Positions 28,935 to 37,727 of a stretch of 48,398 nt of DNA are shown piece by piece (the stretch's first letter is position 1; each line of letters starts with the position of its first letter). The stretch is from NCBI GenBank assembly GCA_001421185.1, contig LJKK01000128.1, positions 1 through 48,398 of the forward strand, read 5' to 3'. Source of the stretch: Methanomassiliicoccales archaeon RumEn M1. Its GTDB lineage: Archaea > Thermoplasmatota > Thermoplasmata > Methanomassiliicoccales > Methanomassiliicoccaceae. The notes under the pieces are model-generated. The model had not been told where the DNA came from, did not search any database, and saw nothing but the letters and a program-made list of their open reading frames with translations. A program made the position numbers and the translations under genes.

Positions 28935-30178
28935 AGCGTAACCTGGTGTCGCTCTCTCACCTCATCGATGGAGTCGACCGCCACAAAGCCGTCGCGCTCG
29001 CCCCCCGGCGGCATGAGGTACAGCCCCGTCACGGCCGCATGCTTCTCGATCGCGGATCTCACGGCCGCCAGGTCGAGCTTCTCGCACACCTTGATGCTGA
29101 CCGGCTCGATGGCCACTCCGACATCACGGCAGTCGTAGGTGTCCAGACATTGCAGCTCCCATTCGATGGAGGCGGCGCTCACTCCCGGGTTGCGGTCCCG
29201 GACCAGGATGCGTCCCTCCTCCACGCTCACCTCCCCCCGCCCCCTTGCTCCGTTGAAAGAGCTGAGCGTTCGGGCGATCGCCTCGGCCGATGTTCCCAAT
29301 GAAAAGGCGGCCGCGGCGGCCGCGCCGAAGACCGTTCGGTACGCTGGGACGAGATAATCGCCGCGTAGCTCGGCCGTCGCCGCCTCGTCGCCGGCACTGA
29401 GCCGCATTCGGGCCGGCCGGCCGAGCGACAGTCCCTCGACATCGATCTGAACGTCCCCTCCCGGACCGAACGTGACCGATCTTCCCGATGGCACATGCGG
29501 CTCCCACAGTTGCCTCTCCTCCTCGGGGAAGACGACCGTCCCGCGAGCCGAACGGACCATCTGGACCTTGCCATCGAACGCCCTCCGGGTGCCGCCCGCG
29601 ATGGCATAGTCGTCACTGATGGTGGTGATGACCGAGACGTCGGCACCGGTGCCGCCCAGACTTACCTCGAGGACCCCGATGTCCGCATCGTATCGCTCCT
29701 GGGCGACATCGAGCAGGGTGGGCGGGGCTATCGAGACCTTCTCTCGAAGCGTCTGGACGCCTTCGGCATCGACCATGTCCAGCCCGCCGCTCGTCAACAG
29801 CAACACTTTCTTCCCCTGGTCGGCCAGCATGCGGGCGATCAGCTGGCAGGCGGACGTCTTCCCATGGGCGCCCGTGACCTCGACCACTGGGTGCGAGAAC
29901 GAAGCCAGTCGTCCGACCGCCCGATGGTGCGTGATCCTCTCGGCGCACCGCGCCTCTCCGTAATGGCGGTCGGGGCAGTGTATCGGCGCCACGCCCAGGT
30001 CGAACGGCTCGGGCGGGGATGATCTCAGCACTTGAACGCCCAGGGCGTTCAGGCCGTCGCGTAGCTCGGCCGTCGACGTACCGTACACATCCACGGCCGT
30101 CACGTCATCGCCCCGCCGAGCGTAGGCGCGGGCCAACACCTCGCCCCCGTGGGTCAGGTCCAGTACGAGCACTCTCAT
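28907..30178 (-). CDS. cfbE: Coenzyme F430 synthetase (MurF-like ligase)
   Basis: 423 residues. It is a Mur-ligase-type ATP-dependent enzyme that closes the six-membered carbocyclic ring of seco-F430 to give F430. An N-terminal domain is followed by the ATP-binding GAHGKTSA (103-110), central-domain segments such as VLEVSLGGTG, and a C-terminal domain. No peptidoglycan genes are nearby, which supports the F430 role. The ATG at 30178 is one base after the cfbA stop. The long frame upstream of it overlaps cfbA and is not used. Confidence 0.92.
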   Translation of the reverse strand: MRVLVLDLTHGGEVLARAYARRGDDVTAVDVYGTSTAELRDGLNALGVQVLRSSPPEPFDLGVAPIHCPDRHYGEARCAERITHHRAVGRLASFSHPVVEVTGAHGKTSACQLIARMLADQGKKVLLLTSGGLDMVDAEGVQTLREKVSIAPPTLLDVAQERYDADIGVLEVSLGGTGADVSVITTISDDYAIAGGTRRAFDGKVQMVRSARGTVVFPEEERQLWEPHVPSGRSVTFGPGGDVQIDVEGLSLGRPARMRLSAGDEAATAELRGDYLVPAYRTVFGAAAAAAFSLGTSAEAIARTLSSFNGARGRGEVSVEEGRILVRDRNPGVSAASIEWELQCLDTYDCRDVGVAIEPVSIKVCEKLDLAAVRSAIEKHAAVTGLYLMPPGGERDGFVAVDSIDEVRERHQVTLWCTKEGYL

Positions 30179-30179
30179 C

Positions 30180-30578
30180 TCAGCCCTTCTGCGCTCTCTG
30201 CCGAACGCGGTCCGCCAGGATGGCCGCGATACGATCATCGTCGCCGATCGGTTCGCAGTATCGAAGGTTGATCCGCTTCCCGTCGACCATCATGGTCGCC
30301 TCGGTCTCTCCCTTCTCCAAACCTATCTCTCCCGGTATGTCCTCGGTGAGATGGATGCCGGAGGCCAGGAAGCACGGCTGGACATAGATCGTATCGACCC
30401 CCTTGTCCACCAGGGCCCTGATGCCCGTTCTTATGTCCGGCTCGTTCAGCTGCATGAACGCCGCGCTCACCGGGCCGAACTCCTTCATCCGGTCCATCTT
30501 GGCGACCGCGCTCACCACGAGGTCCTTGTTGAACTGCAGCTTGCTTCCGTGCCCCACCACTAGTACTCCCGAACTCAT
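30180..30578 (-). CDS. cfbA: Sirohydrochlorin nickel chelatase (small CbiX type)
   Basis: 132 residues, the short homodimeric form of class II chelatases found in archaea. It inserts Ni(II) into sirohydrochlorin to start F430 synthesis and can also insert Co(II) in related enzymes. VVGHGSKL holds His10 and GIHLTEDIPGEI holds His76, the pair that binds metal. The ATG at 30578 has GGGAG 11 bases upstream. It is the first gene of the leftward cfbA-E-D-C-B operon. A longer upstream frame into the promoter region is not family-like. Confidence 0.94.
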   Translation of the reverse strand: MSSGVLVVGHGSKLQFNKDLVVSAVAKMDRMKEFGPVSAAFMQLNEPDIRTGIRALVDKGVDTIYVQPCFLASGIHLTEDIPGEIGLEKGETEATMMVDGKRINLRYCEPIGDDDRIAAILADRVRQRAQKG

Positions 30579-30619
30579 TTTCAGCTCTCCCGGGGCGGGC
30601 CTCGACCGCGCCCTGTCGC

Positions 30620-30646
30620 GTAACACGAATGAGAAGTATTTTATGC
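30620..30646 (-). promoter_or_regulatory. cfbA operon promoter with a NikR-like half-site
   Basis: Read leftward, GCATAAAATACTTC (30646-30633) is a good TATA candidate about 60 bases before the cfbA ATG. GTAACAC at 30620-30626, between this box and the predicted start site (about 30613), is identical to the half-sites in front of the nickel transporter. I see no matching second half at the usual 13-14 base spacing, so binding by NikR is uncertain. Confidence 0.4.
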
Positions 30647-30757
30647 TTCCGTTTGTTCTGGATGTCATACAAAAATCGGCCGGGAGGAGCGTCTCAAGGC
30701 CCATCGATGATGAGGTTAGCGTATGCGATCGACATGTTCGATGTTCATGTCAGGACG

Positions 30758-31375
30758 GTGATAGGACTGCTTCCCTTGTTCGTGGAATTGGGTGGGAAGA
30801 GGGCGGCGGTGTTCGGGGCCGGGCCGGTCGGGGTGCGCAAGGCCAACTACCTCGTACAGGAGGCTGAAGTGGCTGCCATCGCCCTTGACTTCGCCGAAGG
30901 CCTCGACCCCCGCGTCCGGAGGGTCATGGCCGACGCCCGCCAGTCGATGGACGTGTGGATGGAGTGGGCCGACCTGGTGGTGGCCGCCACCGACGACATC
31001 GAGCTGAACGCGCTCCTGGCCGCCGAGGCGTCGAAGAGAGGAAGACCGTTCAACCGCGCCGACGCCCCATCGACCTTTCTCATCCCCTCCGTGGTATCGA
31101 GGGAAGGATACACGGTCGCGATATCGACCCTCGGACGCTCCCCGGCCATGTCCCGCTTCCTCCGCCTCAAGCTGGAGAGCGACCTCGACGGCCGGTACGA
31201 CCTCATGGTCCGGCTGCAGGAGGAGCTGAGGGATGCGGCCCGCGGTACGATGTCATCGCAAGGCGAGCGGGAGCGGTACCTGCGCTCCATCCTGGAGGAC
31301 CGAGAGGTGTGGGAGCTTCTGGAGGACGATTATGGCAGGGCGAGGGAGCTGGCCCTGAGCAGGATGGTGGGCTGA
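30758..31375 (+). CDS. Precorrin-2 dehydrogenase (sirohydrochlorin-forming, Met8/CysG-N type)
   Basis: About 205 residues. It oxidises precorrin-2 to sirohydrochlorin with NAD, giving the substrate of CfbA. LLPLFVELGGKRAAVFGAGPVG is the family N-terminus with the GxGxxG NAD motif; ADLVVAATDD and RPFNRADAPSTFLIPSVV follow as in Met8. The start is unsure: GTG 30758 best matches family length, but in-frame ATGs at 30707 and 30734 would add 8-17 residues, and none has a strong ribosome-binding site. It heads the rightward operon, divergent from cfbA. The stop overlaps hemA. Confidence 0.88.
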   Translation: MIGLLPLFVELGGKRAAVFGAGPVGVRKANYLVQEAEVAAIALDFAEGLDPRVRRVMADARQSMDVWMEWADLVVAATDDIELNALLAAEASKRGRPFNRADAPSTFLIPSVVSREGYTVAISTLGRSPAMSRFLRLKLESDLDGRYDLMVRLQEELRDAARGTMSSQGERERYLRSILEDREVWELLEDDYGRARELALSRMVG

Positions 31376-32682
31376 TGACCACCTTGTTGAGCGCCCACCT
31401 GACCCACCGCCGCTCGCCCATGTCCGAGCTGGAGAGCATCGGACGCCGGGACCCGGCCGAGCTGCTGAGCATGTTGGCCGATCTGCCCGGCGTCGAGGAG
31501 TGCGTGGTGCTGAAGACCTGCAACCGCATCGAGTTCTACACCGTCACCAGCGACGCGGCCGCCACATGGAGCTCGCTGGACGGCGCCATCGTGGCCATGC
31601 TACCGTTCGACGCCCGACCGGGAACAGTGCTCTATCTCAACGGGAAGGACTCGGTATCGCACCTGCTGCGGGTGGCATCCGGCCTGGACTCCATGGTGCT
31701 GGGGGAGGACCAGATCCTGGGACAGGTGAAGGACGCCTACGAGCTGGCGCTGGCCCAAGGCCGCGTAGGTCCCACCCTGTCGATCGTGTTCCGGGGAGCG
31801 ATCTCCACTGGCAAGAAGGTGAGGACCGAGACGGGGATCAACAAGGGCGAGGTCTCGGTCGGCTCCGCGGCCGTTAAGATGGCGGAGGCCCGCCTCGGCA
31901 GCCTGAAGGGTCGGAACATCCTGATCGTGGGCGGAGGGGAGATGGCCGGCCTGATCGCCAGGCATCTGGTCGGACGCGAACCCAACGCCGTGTTCGTATC
32001 CAACCGCACGTATTCGAGAGCGATCGAGCTGGCGTGGGAGCTCAACGGCCGCGCCGTGAACTTCGACGGCCTGGTCGAGCATATGGCAAAGTGCGACGTG
32101 GTGCTGTGCGCCACCTCGGCCGCCCACATGGTACTTACCATGGAGCATGCCCAACGGGCGATGGAGGGCCGAGATGGCCGGGAACTGCTCATCATCGACG
32201 TATCGTTCCCCCGGAACGTCTCTCCCGATGTGGCCGAGGTCCCGGGCGTCCGTCTATACGACATCGACGGGCTCCGGGAGCAGGCGGAGGAGAACCTCCG
32301 GCGACGGAAGGACGAGATCAAGGAGGCCGAAGGGATCATCGCGACCGAGCTCGAAACGCTGCATAGACGGTTCAACGAGATGCAGGCCGACGCGATCATC
32401 TCCCGGATGTACCTGAGGTACAATTCGATGAAGGAGAGGGAGATGCGCAGGGCCCTCAACCGCCTGGCGGCCGGACATGAACCGGCGGAGGCGGTGCTGG
32501 GGGACCTCGCCAACGCCCTCACCAACAAGTTCCTCTTCGAGCCCACCGCCGCGCTTCGAGAAGCGTCGCGGGAAGGGGACCTGGACAAGCTGATCGTGAT
32601 GGGCGAGATGTTCAAGATGACGGGTGAACCAGATGTTTCCAAGAAGCAGGCCCCGAAGGCTGAGATCGGACCCCACCATTAG
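31375..32682 (+). CDS. hemA: Glutamyl-tRNA reductase
   Basis: 435 residues. It reduces glutamyl-tRNA(Glu) to glutamate-1-semialdehyde with NADPH, the first committed step of tetrapyrrole synthesis in archaea. LKTCNRIEFY carries the catalytic cysteine (Cys49). SGLDSMVLGEDQILGQVK is the tRNA- and substrate-binding block, ILIVGGGEMAGL the NADPH fold, and the long C-terminal helix region (LREQAEENLRRRKDEIKEAE) forms the dimer. The start overlaps the previous stop as TGATG, and the end overlaps hemB by about 50 bases. Confidence 0.96.
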   Translation: MTTLLSAHLTHRRSPMSELESIGRRDPAELLSMLADLPGVEECVVLKTCNRIEFYTVTSDAAATWSSLDGAIVAMLPFDARPGTVLYLNGKDSVSHLLRVASGLDSMVLGEDQILGQVKDAYELALAQGRVGPTLSIVFRGAISTGKKVRTETGINKGEVSVGSAAVKMAEARLGSLKGRNILIVGGGEMAGLIARHLVGREPNAVFVSNRTYSRAIELAWELNGRAVNFDGLVEHMAKCDVVLCATSAAHMVLTMEHAQRAMEGRDGRELLIIDVSFPRNVSPDVAEVPGVRLYDIDGLREQAEENLRRRKDEIKEAEGIIATELETLHRRFNEMQADAIISRMYLRYNSMKEREMRRALNRLAAGHEPAEAVLGDLANALTNKFLFEPTAALREASREGDLDKLIVMGEMFKMTGEPDVSKKQAPKAEIGPHH

Positions 32683-33607
32683 GCGGATGGTGCGCGAGAA
32701 CACGCTGTCGGCCGATGACCTCATCGGCCCGGTGTTCGTCAACGAGACGCTGAGCGCGCCGTCCGAGGTGCGGTCGATGCCAGGCGTGATCGCTCACACG
32801 CCCGCCTCGGTGGTGGACGAGGCCAGAAGGCTGGAGGCGCTGAACGTCCCGGCCGTTCTATTGTTCGGGGTGCCGGAGCGAAAGGACAAGAGCGGCTCCC
32901 AGGCTTGGGACCGCAACAGCGTGGTGCAAGGAGCGGTCAGGGACATCAAGGGAGCGACCGATCTTACGGTCATCACCGACCTGTGCCTGTGCGAGTACAC
33001 GTCCCATGGCCACTGTGGCGTTCTCAGGGATGGCTCGGTGGACAACGATCTCACGCTGGAGCTGTACGCCCGAACGGCCGTCGCCCAGGCCCAGGCGGGG
33101 GCGGACATCGTGGCGCCGTCGGGCATGATGGATGGCCAGGTGATGGCGGTACGCGATGCGCTGGACGATGCCGGCTTCGAGAACGTGGCCATCATGGCCT
33201 ATGCCGCCAAGTACGCCTCCGCCTTCTACGGCCCGTTCCGCGATGCGGCCCACAGCGCCCCGTCCTCGGGCGACCGCCGCACTCATCAGATGGACCTGGC
33301 CAACGCGCGGGAGGCGATGCGGGAGATGCGCGCCGACCTTGCAGAAGGAGCGGACGTCCTCATGGTCAAGCCGGCCTTGCCTTGCCTGGACATCATCGCC
33401 TTGGCCAGAAGGAATCTCGACGTGCCCCTGGCGGCCTATCAGGTCAGCGGCGAGTACGCCATGCTGAAGGCCGCGGCGGCCAATGGCTGGTTGGACGGCA
33501 AGGCGTCGATGATGGAATCGCTGCTGTCGATCAAGCGGGCCGGGGCCGATATGATCATCACCTACTTCGCCGCCGAGGCGGCCGAGGTCCTGCGGGGGAT
33601 CGAATGA
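32633..33607 (+). CDS. hemB: Porphobilinogen synthase (delta-aminolevulinate dehydratase)
   Basis: 324 residues. It condenses two 5-aminolevulinate molecules to porphobilinogen. The zinc-type site DLCLCEYTSHGHCG has Cys118, Cys120 and Cys128. The two substrate lysines are Lys193 (AAKYASAFYGPFR) and the Schiff-base Lys246 (VLMVKPALP). The ATG at 32633 follows GGGTGA at good spacing and gives the family start MFPRSRPRRLR; a GTG at 32624 is less likely. Its stop overlaps the hemL start as ATGA. Confidence 0.96.
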   Translation: MFPRSRPRRLRSDPTIRRMVRENTLSADDLIGPVFVNETLSAPSEVRSMPGVIAHTPASVVDEARRLEALNVPAVLLFGVPERKDKSGSQAWDRNSVVQGAVRDIKGATDLTVITDLCLCEYTSHGHCGVLRDGSVDNDLTLELYARTAVAQAQAGADIVAPSGMMDGQVMAVRDALDDAGFENVAIMAYAAKYASAFYGPFRDAAHSAPSSGDRRTHQMDLANAREAMREMRADLAEGADVLMVKPALPCLDIIALARRNLDVPLAAYQVSGEYAMLKAAAANGWLDGKASMMESLLSIKRAGADMIITYFAAEAAEVLRGIE

Positions 33608-34878
33608 ATCGTTCCCGCTCCCAAGAGCTCTACGAACGCTCCCGGCGGCTGATGCCGGGCGGCGTGTCCTCGCCGGTCCGGGCGTTCGAACCTTATCCAT
33701 CGTTCATCCAGAGAGCGAGCGGCTCCCGCCTTTACGACGTAGACGGCAACGAGCTGATCGACTACTGCATGGGCTTCGGCCCCCACATCCTGGGTCATGC
33801 GCATTCCGCGGTCGTGAAGGCCGTCCAGCAGCAGGCGGAGCGAGGTACGTTGTACGGTGCCCCGACCGAGCTGGAGCTGAGGATGGCCGAGACGGTGCGG
33901 CGATGCTTCCCATCGATGGAGATGATGCGGTTCGTATCGTCCGGCACCGAGGCCACCATGCATGCGTTACGTCTCGCCCGCGGCGTCACCGGGCGAAAGC
34001 TGATCGTGAAGATGAAGGGCGGCTTCCATGGCGCCCACGACAGCGTGCTGGTGAAGGCGGGCTCGGGCGCCGCGACCCATTCCGCGCCGGACTCGGCCGG
34101 GGTGCCCGAGGAGGCGGCGTCCAACACGCTGCTGGCGCCGTACAACGACATCGAGGCGGTCGAGTCCCTGCTGTTGTCCAACAAGGGTCGAGTGGCGGCC
34201 GTCATCGTGGAGCCGGTCCTGGGGAACATTGGACCGGTGGAGCCGGACGAGGGCTACCTGCCCCGCCTCAGGGAAGTGACCGAAGAGCACGGCGCGCTCC
34301 TCATCTTCGATGAGGTCATCACCGGGTTCCGGCTGTCGATGGGCGGCGCGCAATCACGATTCAACGTGCGGCCCGACATCACCACCCTGGGCAAGGTGCT
34401 GGGCGGCGGCCTTCCGATCGGGGCGTTCGGCGCTCGGGCCGAGATCATGGAGAAGGTCTCGCCCCTCGGTCCGGTATATCAGGCCGGGACGTTCGCCGGG
34501 AACCCCCTGAGCATGGCCGCCGGACTGGCGGCACTGAAGGAGCTGGGATCGGTGGGGCATGAGGGGCTGGAGCGCAAGGGCCAGGTGATGCGCTCCCAGC
34601 TTGCCGCACTGTTACGGGAGCACCGCCTGCCGTTCCAGGTGGCGGGCGTCGGCTCCATGTTCCAGATCTTCATGGTCGACCGACCGGTTCGCGATCACCG
34701 GGATGCCATGGCGGCCGACGCCAAGAGGTTCATGCGCCTCTTCCATGCCTTGCTGGAGAGAGGAGTCTACATCCCCCCGTCGCAGTACGAGACATGCTTC
34801 CTCAGCACCGCCCATTCGGACGAGGACATCAACAGAACGGTGAACGCCTACGACGAGGCGCTGGAGGCCATCCAATGA
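33604..34878 (+). CDS. hemL: Glutamate-1-semialdehyde 2,1-aminomutase
   Basis: 424 residues. It is a PLP enzyme of the class III aminotransferase fold that turns glutamate-1-semialdehyde into 5-aminolevulinate. MPGGVSSPVRAF is the typical start; FVSSGTEATMHALRLAR binds the cofactor phosphate; LIFDEVITGFR supplies the PLP aspartate, and Lys264 in TTLGKVLGGGLPIGAFG is the Schiff-base lysine. It is translationally coupled to hemB and hemC through four-base overlaps on both sides. Confidence 0.96.
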   Translation: MNRSRSQELYERSRRLMPGGVSSPVRAFEPYPSFIQRASGSRLYDVDGNELIDYCMGFGPHILGHAHSAVVKAVQQQAERGTLYGAPTELELRMAETVRRCFPSMEMMRFVSSGTEATMHALRLARGVTGRKLIVKMKGGFHGAHDSVLVKAGSGAATHSAPDSAGVPEEAASNTLLAPYNDIEAVESLLLSNKGRVAAVIVEPVLGNIGPVEPDEGYLPRLREVTEEHGALLIFDEVITGFRLSMGGAQSRFNVRPDITTLGKVLGGGLPIGAFGARAEIMEKVSPLGPVYQAGTFAGNPLSMAAGLAALKELGSVGHEGLERKGQVMRSQLAALLREHRLPFQVAGVGSMFQIFMVDRPVRDHRDAMAADAKRFMRLFHALLERGVYIPPSQYETCFLSTAHSDEDINRTVNAYDEALEAIQ

Positions 34879-35740
34879 TCATCGGCACCAGGGGAAGCGA
34901 GCTGGCGAGGGTGCAGACCGACATGGTCATCGCCATGCTGAAGGAGCGACACCCGGAACTGGACGTTGATGTAAGGATAGTCGCCACGACGGGCGACGTC
35001 GTGCGGGACCGACCGCTTGACGCGCTGGGAGGCCTCGGCGCCTTCACCAAGGAACTGGACCGATTCGTCGTCAACGGGGAGATAGACGTGGCGGTCAATA
35101 GCCTGAAGGACATGCCCGTCGACCTGACCGAGGGAACGGTGCTGGCGGCCGTACTTCCCCGGGCCCCGGTGGAGGACGTTCTGCTGTCGGACATCTCGCT
35201 CGAGCAGCTCAGGCCCGGAGCGGTGGTGGGAACGTCCAGCATGAGAAGGAGGATGCAGCTGCTGGCCCGCCGTCCTGACCTGGACTTCAGGGACCTGCGA
35301 GGCAATGTTCCTACCCGCATCCGCAAGTGGAAGGACGGCGAGTACGATGCCATAGTGGCGGCCGCGCGGGACTGGTGCGGCTTGGCCTGGACGAGGGGCA
35401 CCACACGCTCCCTCCGGAGATCTTCGTGCCAGCGCCCGGGCAGGGGGCCATAGCGGTGGTGTGCCGGGCCGGAAGCCCATATCTGCCGGTCCTGCGGGAG
35501 CTGGACGATGCCACGACGAGGACGGAGGTCAATGCCGAGCGGCGCGTGCTCAAGGGCCTGGGAGGAGGCTGCTCGGTGCCCATCGGGGTGTGGGCCAGGG
35601 TGGTGGACGGGAGCATGGACATCAAGGCGGTCGTGAGCTCGGAGAAGGGCGAGATGAGGGTGGAAAGAACTCTAGCCGCCGATGAGTGCGACGAAGGACT
35701 GGAAGAGCTCATACAGGAGCTGCTCGGGGAGGGGGCATGA
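34875..35740 (+). CDS. hemC: Hydroxymethylbilane synthase (porphobilinogen deaminase), frameshifted
   Basis: It joins four porphobilinogen units on a dipyrromethane cofactor. The first part has IGTRGSELARVQ, AFTKELDRFVVNGEIDVAVNSLKDMP and GTSSMRRRMQLL. After YDAIVAAA the frame is lost at about 35361-35370, in GCGGCCGCGCGGG. The other frame continues GLVRLGLDEGHHTLPPEIFVPAPGQGAIAV and LGGGCSVPIGVWA, which holds the cofactor-binding cysteine. One missing base restores 288 residues. Because hemC sits in an otherwise intact operon for an indispensable route, a sequencing indel is the likeliest cause. Confidence 0.92.
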
Positions 35741-36477
35741 CCGGCCTCGTCGTACTGGTGGGCGCCGGGCCCGGGGACCCCAGGCTGATCACCGTGGCCG
35801 GCCTTGAGGCGCTACGCTCGGCCGATGTCGTCGTGTACGACTCCCTGGCGGGGAAGGAACTGCTCCGCGAGGCCAAAGAGGATGCCGAGATGATCGACGT
35901 GGGAAAGCGCGGAGGCTGCCACAAGGTCGAGCAGAGCGAGATCAATCGCATCATCGTCGAGCGGGCCAAGGGCGGCTCGACGGTCGTCCGGCTGAAGGGC
36001 GGGGACCCCTTCATGTTCGGCCGAGGTGGGGAGGAGGCCGAAGAGCTTCGCGCCGCCGGTGTCGAGGTCAGAGTGGTCCCGGGCGTCACCTCGGCCATCG
36101 CGGCGCCCGCCCTGGCCGGTATACCGGTCACACATCGCGATCACGCCTCGTTCGTGACGTTCGTGACAGGCCATGAGCGCGACAGGGAGGACGAGCGCAT
36201 CGATTGGAACGGCCTGGCGAGATTGGGCGGCACCATCGTCATACTGATGGGAATGGCCCGGCTGGGCAGGAACATGGAGCGGCTGATCGACGGAGGGCTG
36301 GACCCGTCCACGCCGGTGGCGGTGGTCCGCTGCGGCTCCCGGCCGGAGCAGCGCTCGGTGCTGGCCACCGCCGCCACCATCGAGAGCAGGTGCAACGAGG
36401 AGGGGATCGGCTCGCCGGCCATCACGGTGGTCGGCAGCGTCGCCTCGCTCCGCGATGTCCTGGGGGACCTGCGATGA
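35737..36477 (+). CDS. cobA: Uroporphyrinogen-III C-methyltransferase
   Basis: 246 residues. It methylates uroporphyrinogen III at C2 and C7 with S-adenosylmethionine to give precorrin-2, the branch to siroheme, F430 and B12. The family sequence is clear: LVGAGPGDPRLITVAGLEAL, VVVYDSL, VRLKGGDPFMFGRGGEEAEEL, VVPGVTSAIAAPALAGIPVTHR and the final TVVGSVASLRD. It starts inside the hemC stop (ATGA) and ends inside the hemD start. Confidence 0.96.
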   Translation: MTGLVVLVGAGPGDPRLITVAGLEALRSADVVVYDSLAGKELLREAKEDAEMIDVGKRGGCHKVEQSEINRIIVERAKGGSTVVRLKGGDPFMFGRGGEEAEELRAAGVEVRVVPGVTSAIAAPALAGIPVTHRDHASFVTFVTGHERDREDERIDWNGLARLGGTIVILMGMARLGRNMERLIDGGLDPSTPVAVVRCGSRPEQRSVLATAATIESRCNEEGIGSPAITVVGSVASLRDVLGDLR

Positions 36478-37304
36478 GGCTGGCGGTCCTGCGTCCGGCC
36501 AATCGGCTGGCAGAGGCGGTAGCGCTGGCAAGGGCGATGGGCTTCGAGACCGTGGCGGCATCGCCGCTGGCCATCGTGCCGAACGACGATGCCGATACCC
36601 AGCGCCTCGTCCGGGCGCTGAGGCGCGACGAGGTCGACCACGTGGTCGTTACCTCCTCGGCCGCCGTCACGTCGATCCTTATGATGTCGAAGAGGTACGA
36701 TACCGACATCATCGGCCTGCTGGACAGGTGCAAGGTCACGGCCATCGGCCCGGCCACCGCCAAGGCCTTGACGGCCGCCGGGATCAGGGTGGACATGATG
36801 CCCGGCGAGTTCACCTCGACCGGTCTGGTGGACATGCTGACCGCCAGGGACATCGGCGGGAAGATGATATGCCTGCTGCGCTCGGATCATGGCGACCCCA
36901 GTCTGGTGACGGGCCTGGAGGACGCCGGGGCCTTGGTGCTGGAGGTAACCGTCTACAAACTGGTACCCCGACCGGAGGACCAGGACCTGGTCGCGCTGGT
37001 GCGCAAGGCGTTGGCCGGGGACGTCGACGCCTTTGCCTTTCCCTCGGCAATGACGGCCGCCACCTTCATCGAGGCGGCCGAGCTCATGGGTTCGAGGGAC
37101 ATGCTCATCGCCGTGCTCAACGACCGCCTGGTGGCGGCGATCGGACCGCCCACCCGGAGGAGGCTGGAAAGCATGGGGGTCCGGGTCGGCATCATGCCCG
37201 GGCAGGCCACTTTCAAGGCCATGCTGGAGGCGATCAAAAGGACCCCTGAGGGCGGCTCGAACGACGATATTCCTCTCCGATTTGAAAGCTTAAGTAGGTC
37301 ATAA
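36474..37304 (+). CDS. hemD: Uroporphyrinogen-III synthase
   Basis: 276 residues. It closes hydroxymethylbilane to uroporphyrinogen III with inversion of ring D. Sequence is poorly conserved in this family, but the two-domain alternating pattern is present: LAVLRPANRLAEAVALA, DHVVVTSSAAVTSI, VTAIGPATAKALTAAGI, FAFPSAMTAATFIEAA and VAAIGPPTRRRLESMG. Its position between cobA and the operon end supports the call. It is the last gene of the rightward tetrapyrrole operon. Confidence 0.9.
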   Translation: MRLAVLRPANRLAEAVALARAMGFETVAASPLAIVPNDDADTQRLVRALRRDEVDHVVVTSSAAVTSILMMSKRYDTDIIGLLDRCKVTAIGPATAKALTAAGIRVDMMPGEFTSTGLVDMLTARDIGGKMICLLRSDHGDPSLVTGLEDAGALVLEVTVYKLVPRPEDQDLVALVRKALAGDVDAFAFPSAMTAATFIEAAELMGSRDMLIAVLNDRLVAAIGPPTRRRLESMGVRVGIMPGQATFKAMLEAIKRTPEGGSNDDIPLRFESLSRS

Positions 37305-37727
37305 TGGATATCTGCTCCTGTTCGCGTCCGCTCGCGGATGCGACGCTTACAATGACCATGGGCGCCTGCACGTTGCCGTGCCCGCAACGGACCGACCGGC
37401 GGCGGTGGATGCCATCGCCGCGACTTAGAATGGGGATTCCGGCATCACCGATGCTGCCTGAGGAGGGAGAGTGGTCGGCCCATCGGCCGCGGCGGAGGAA
37501 AGCGGAGCATGGCGCCCTAGAGCTACATCTCAAGAGGGCGGATAGCGGACCTTCTCGGAGGGCATCGTGGGTCTAAGGAGGAGCCGGGAGGGCCGCCGCC
37601 CTCAGACAATCGCCCGCGTCCACCGGACAGCGGGAGCAACCAGCCATACTGCCAAAGGTCGTGGTCGGTCGAACCGACATTGGTAGATATACATTGAAAG
37701 ACATTCTCCCGACGGAGATTTTCCACG
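37305..37727. other. Intergenic region after hemD with hairpins and a promoter
   Basis: This 423-base gap has no gene I can support. Soon after hemD a seven-pair stem (GCGTCCG and CGGATGC, about 37326-37343) could end the tetrapyrrole message. GTCGGT and ACCGAC (37664-37678) form another stem. A TATA-like AGATATACAT at about 37684-37693 lies some 40 bases before the kinase start. Short GC-rich open frames here, such as one overlapping the hemD stop, look like chance. Confidence 0.4.

Noticed and set aside
37304-37576. Open frame overlapping the hemD stop
   Set aside because: The product is an Arg/Pro/Ser-rich mixture with no motif, typical of GC-rich noise; no ribosome-binding site.
37577-37690. 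Possible cobalamin riboswitch before the kinase and cbiA
   Set aside because: No B12-box sequence is present; only small hairpins can be drawn.
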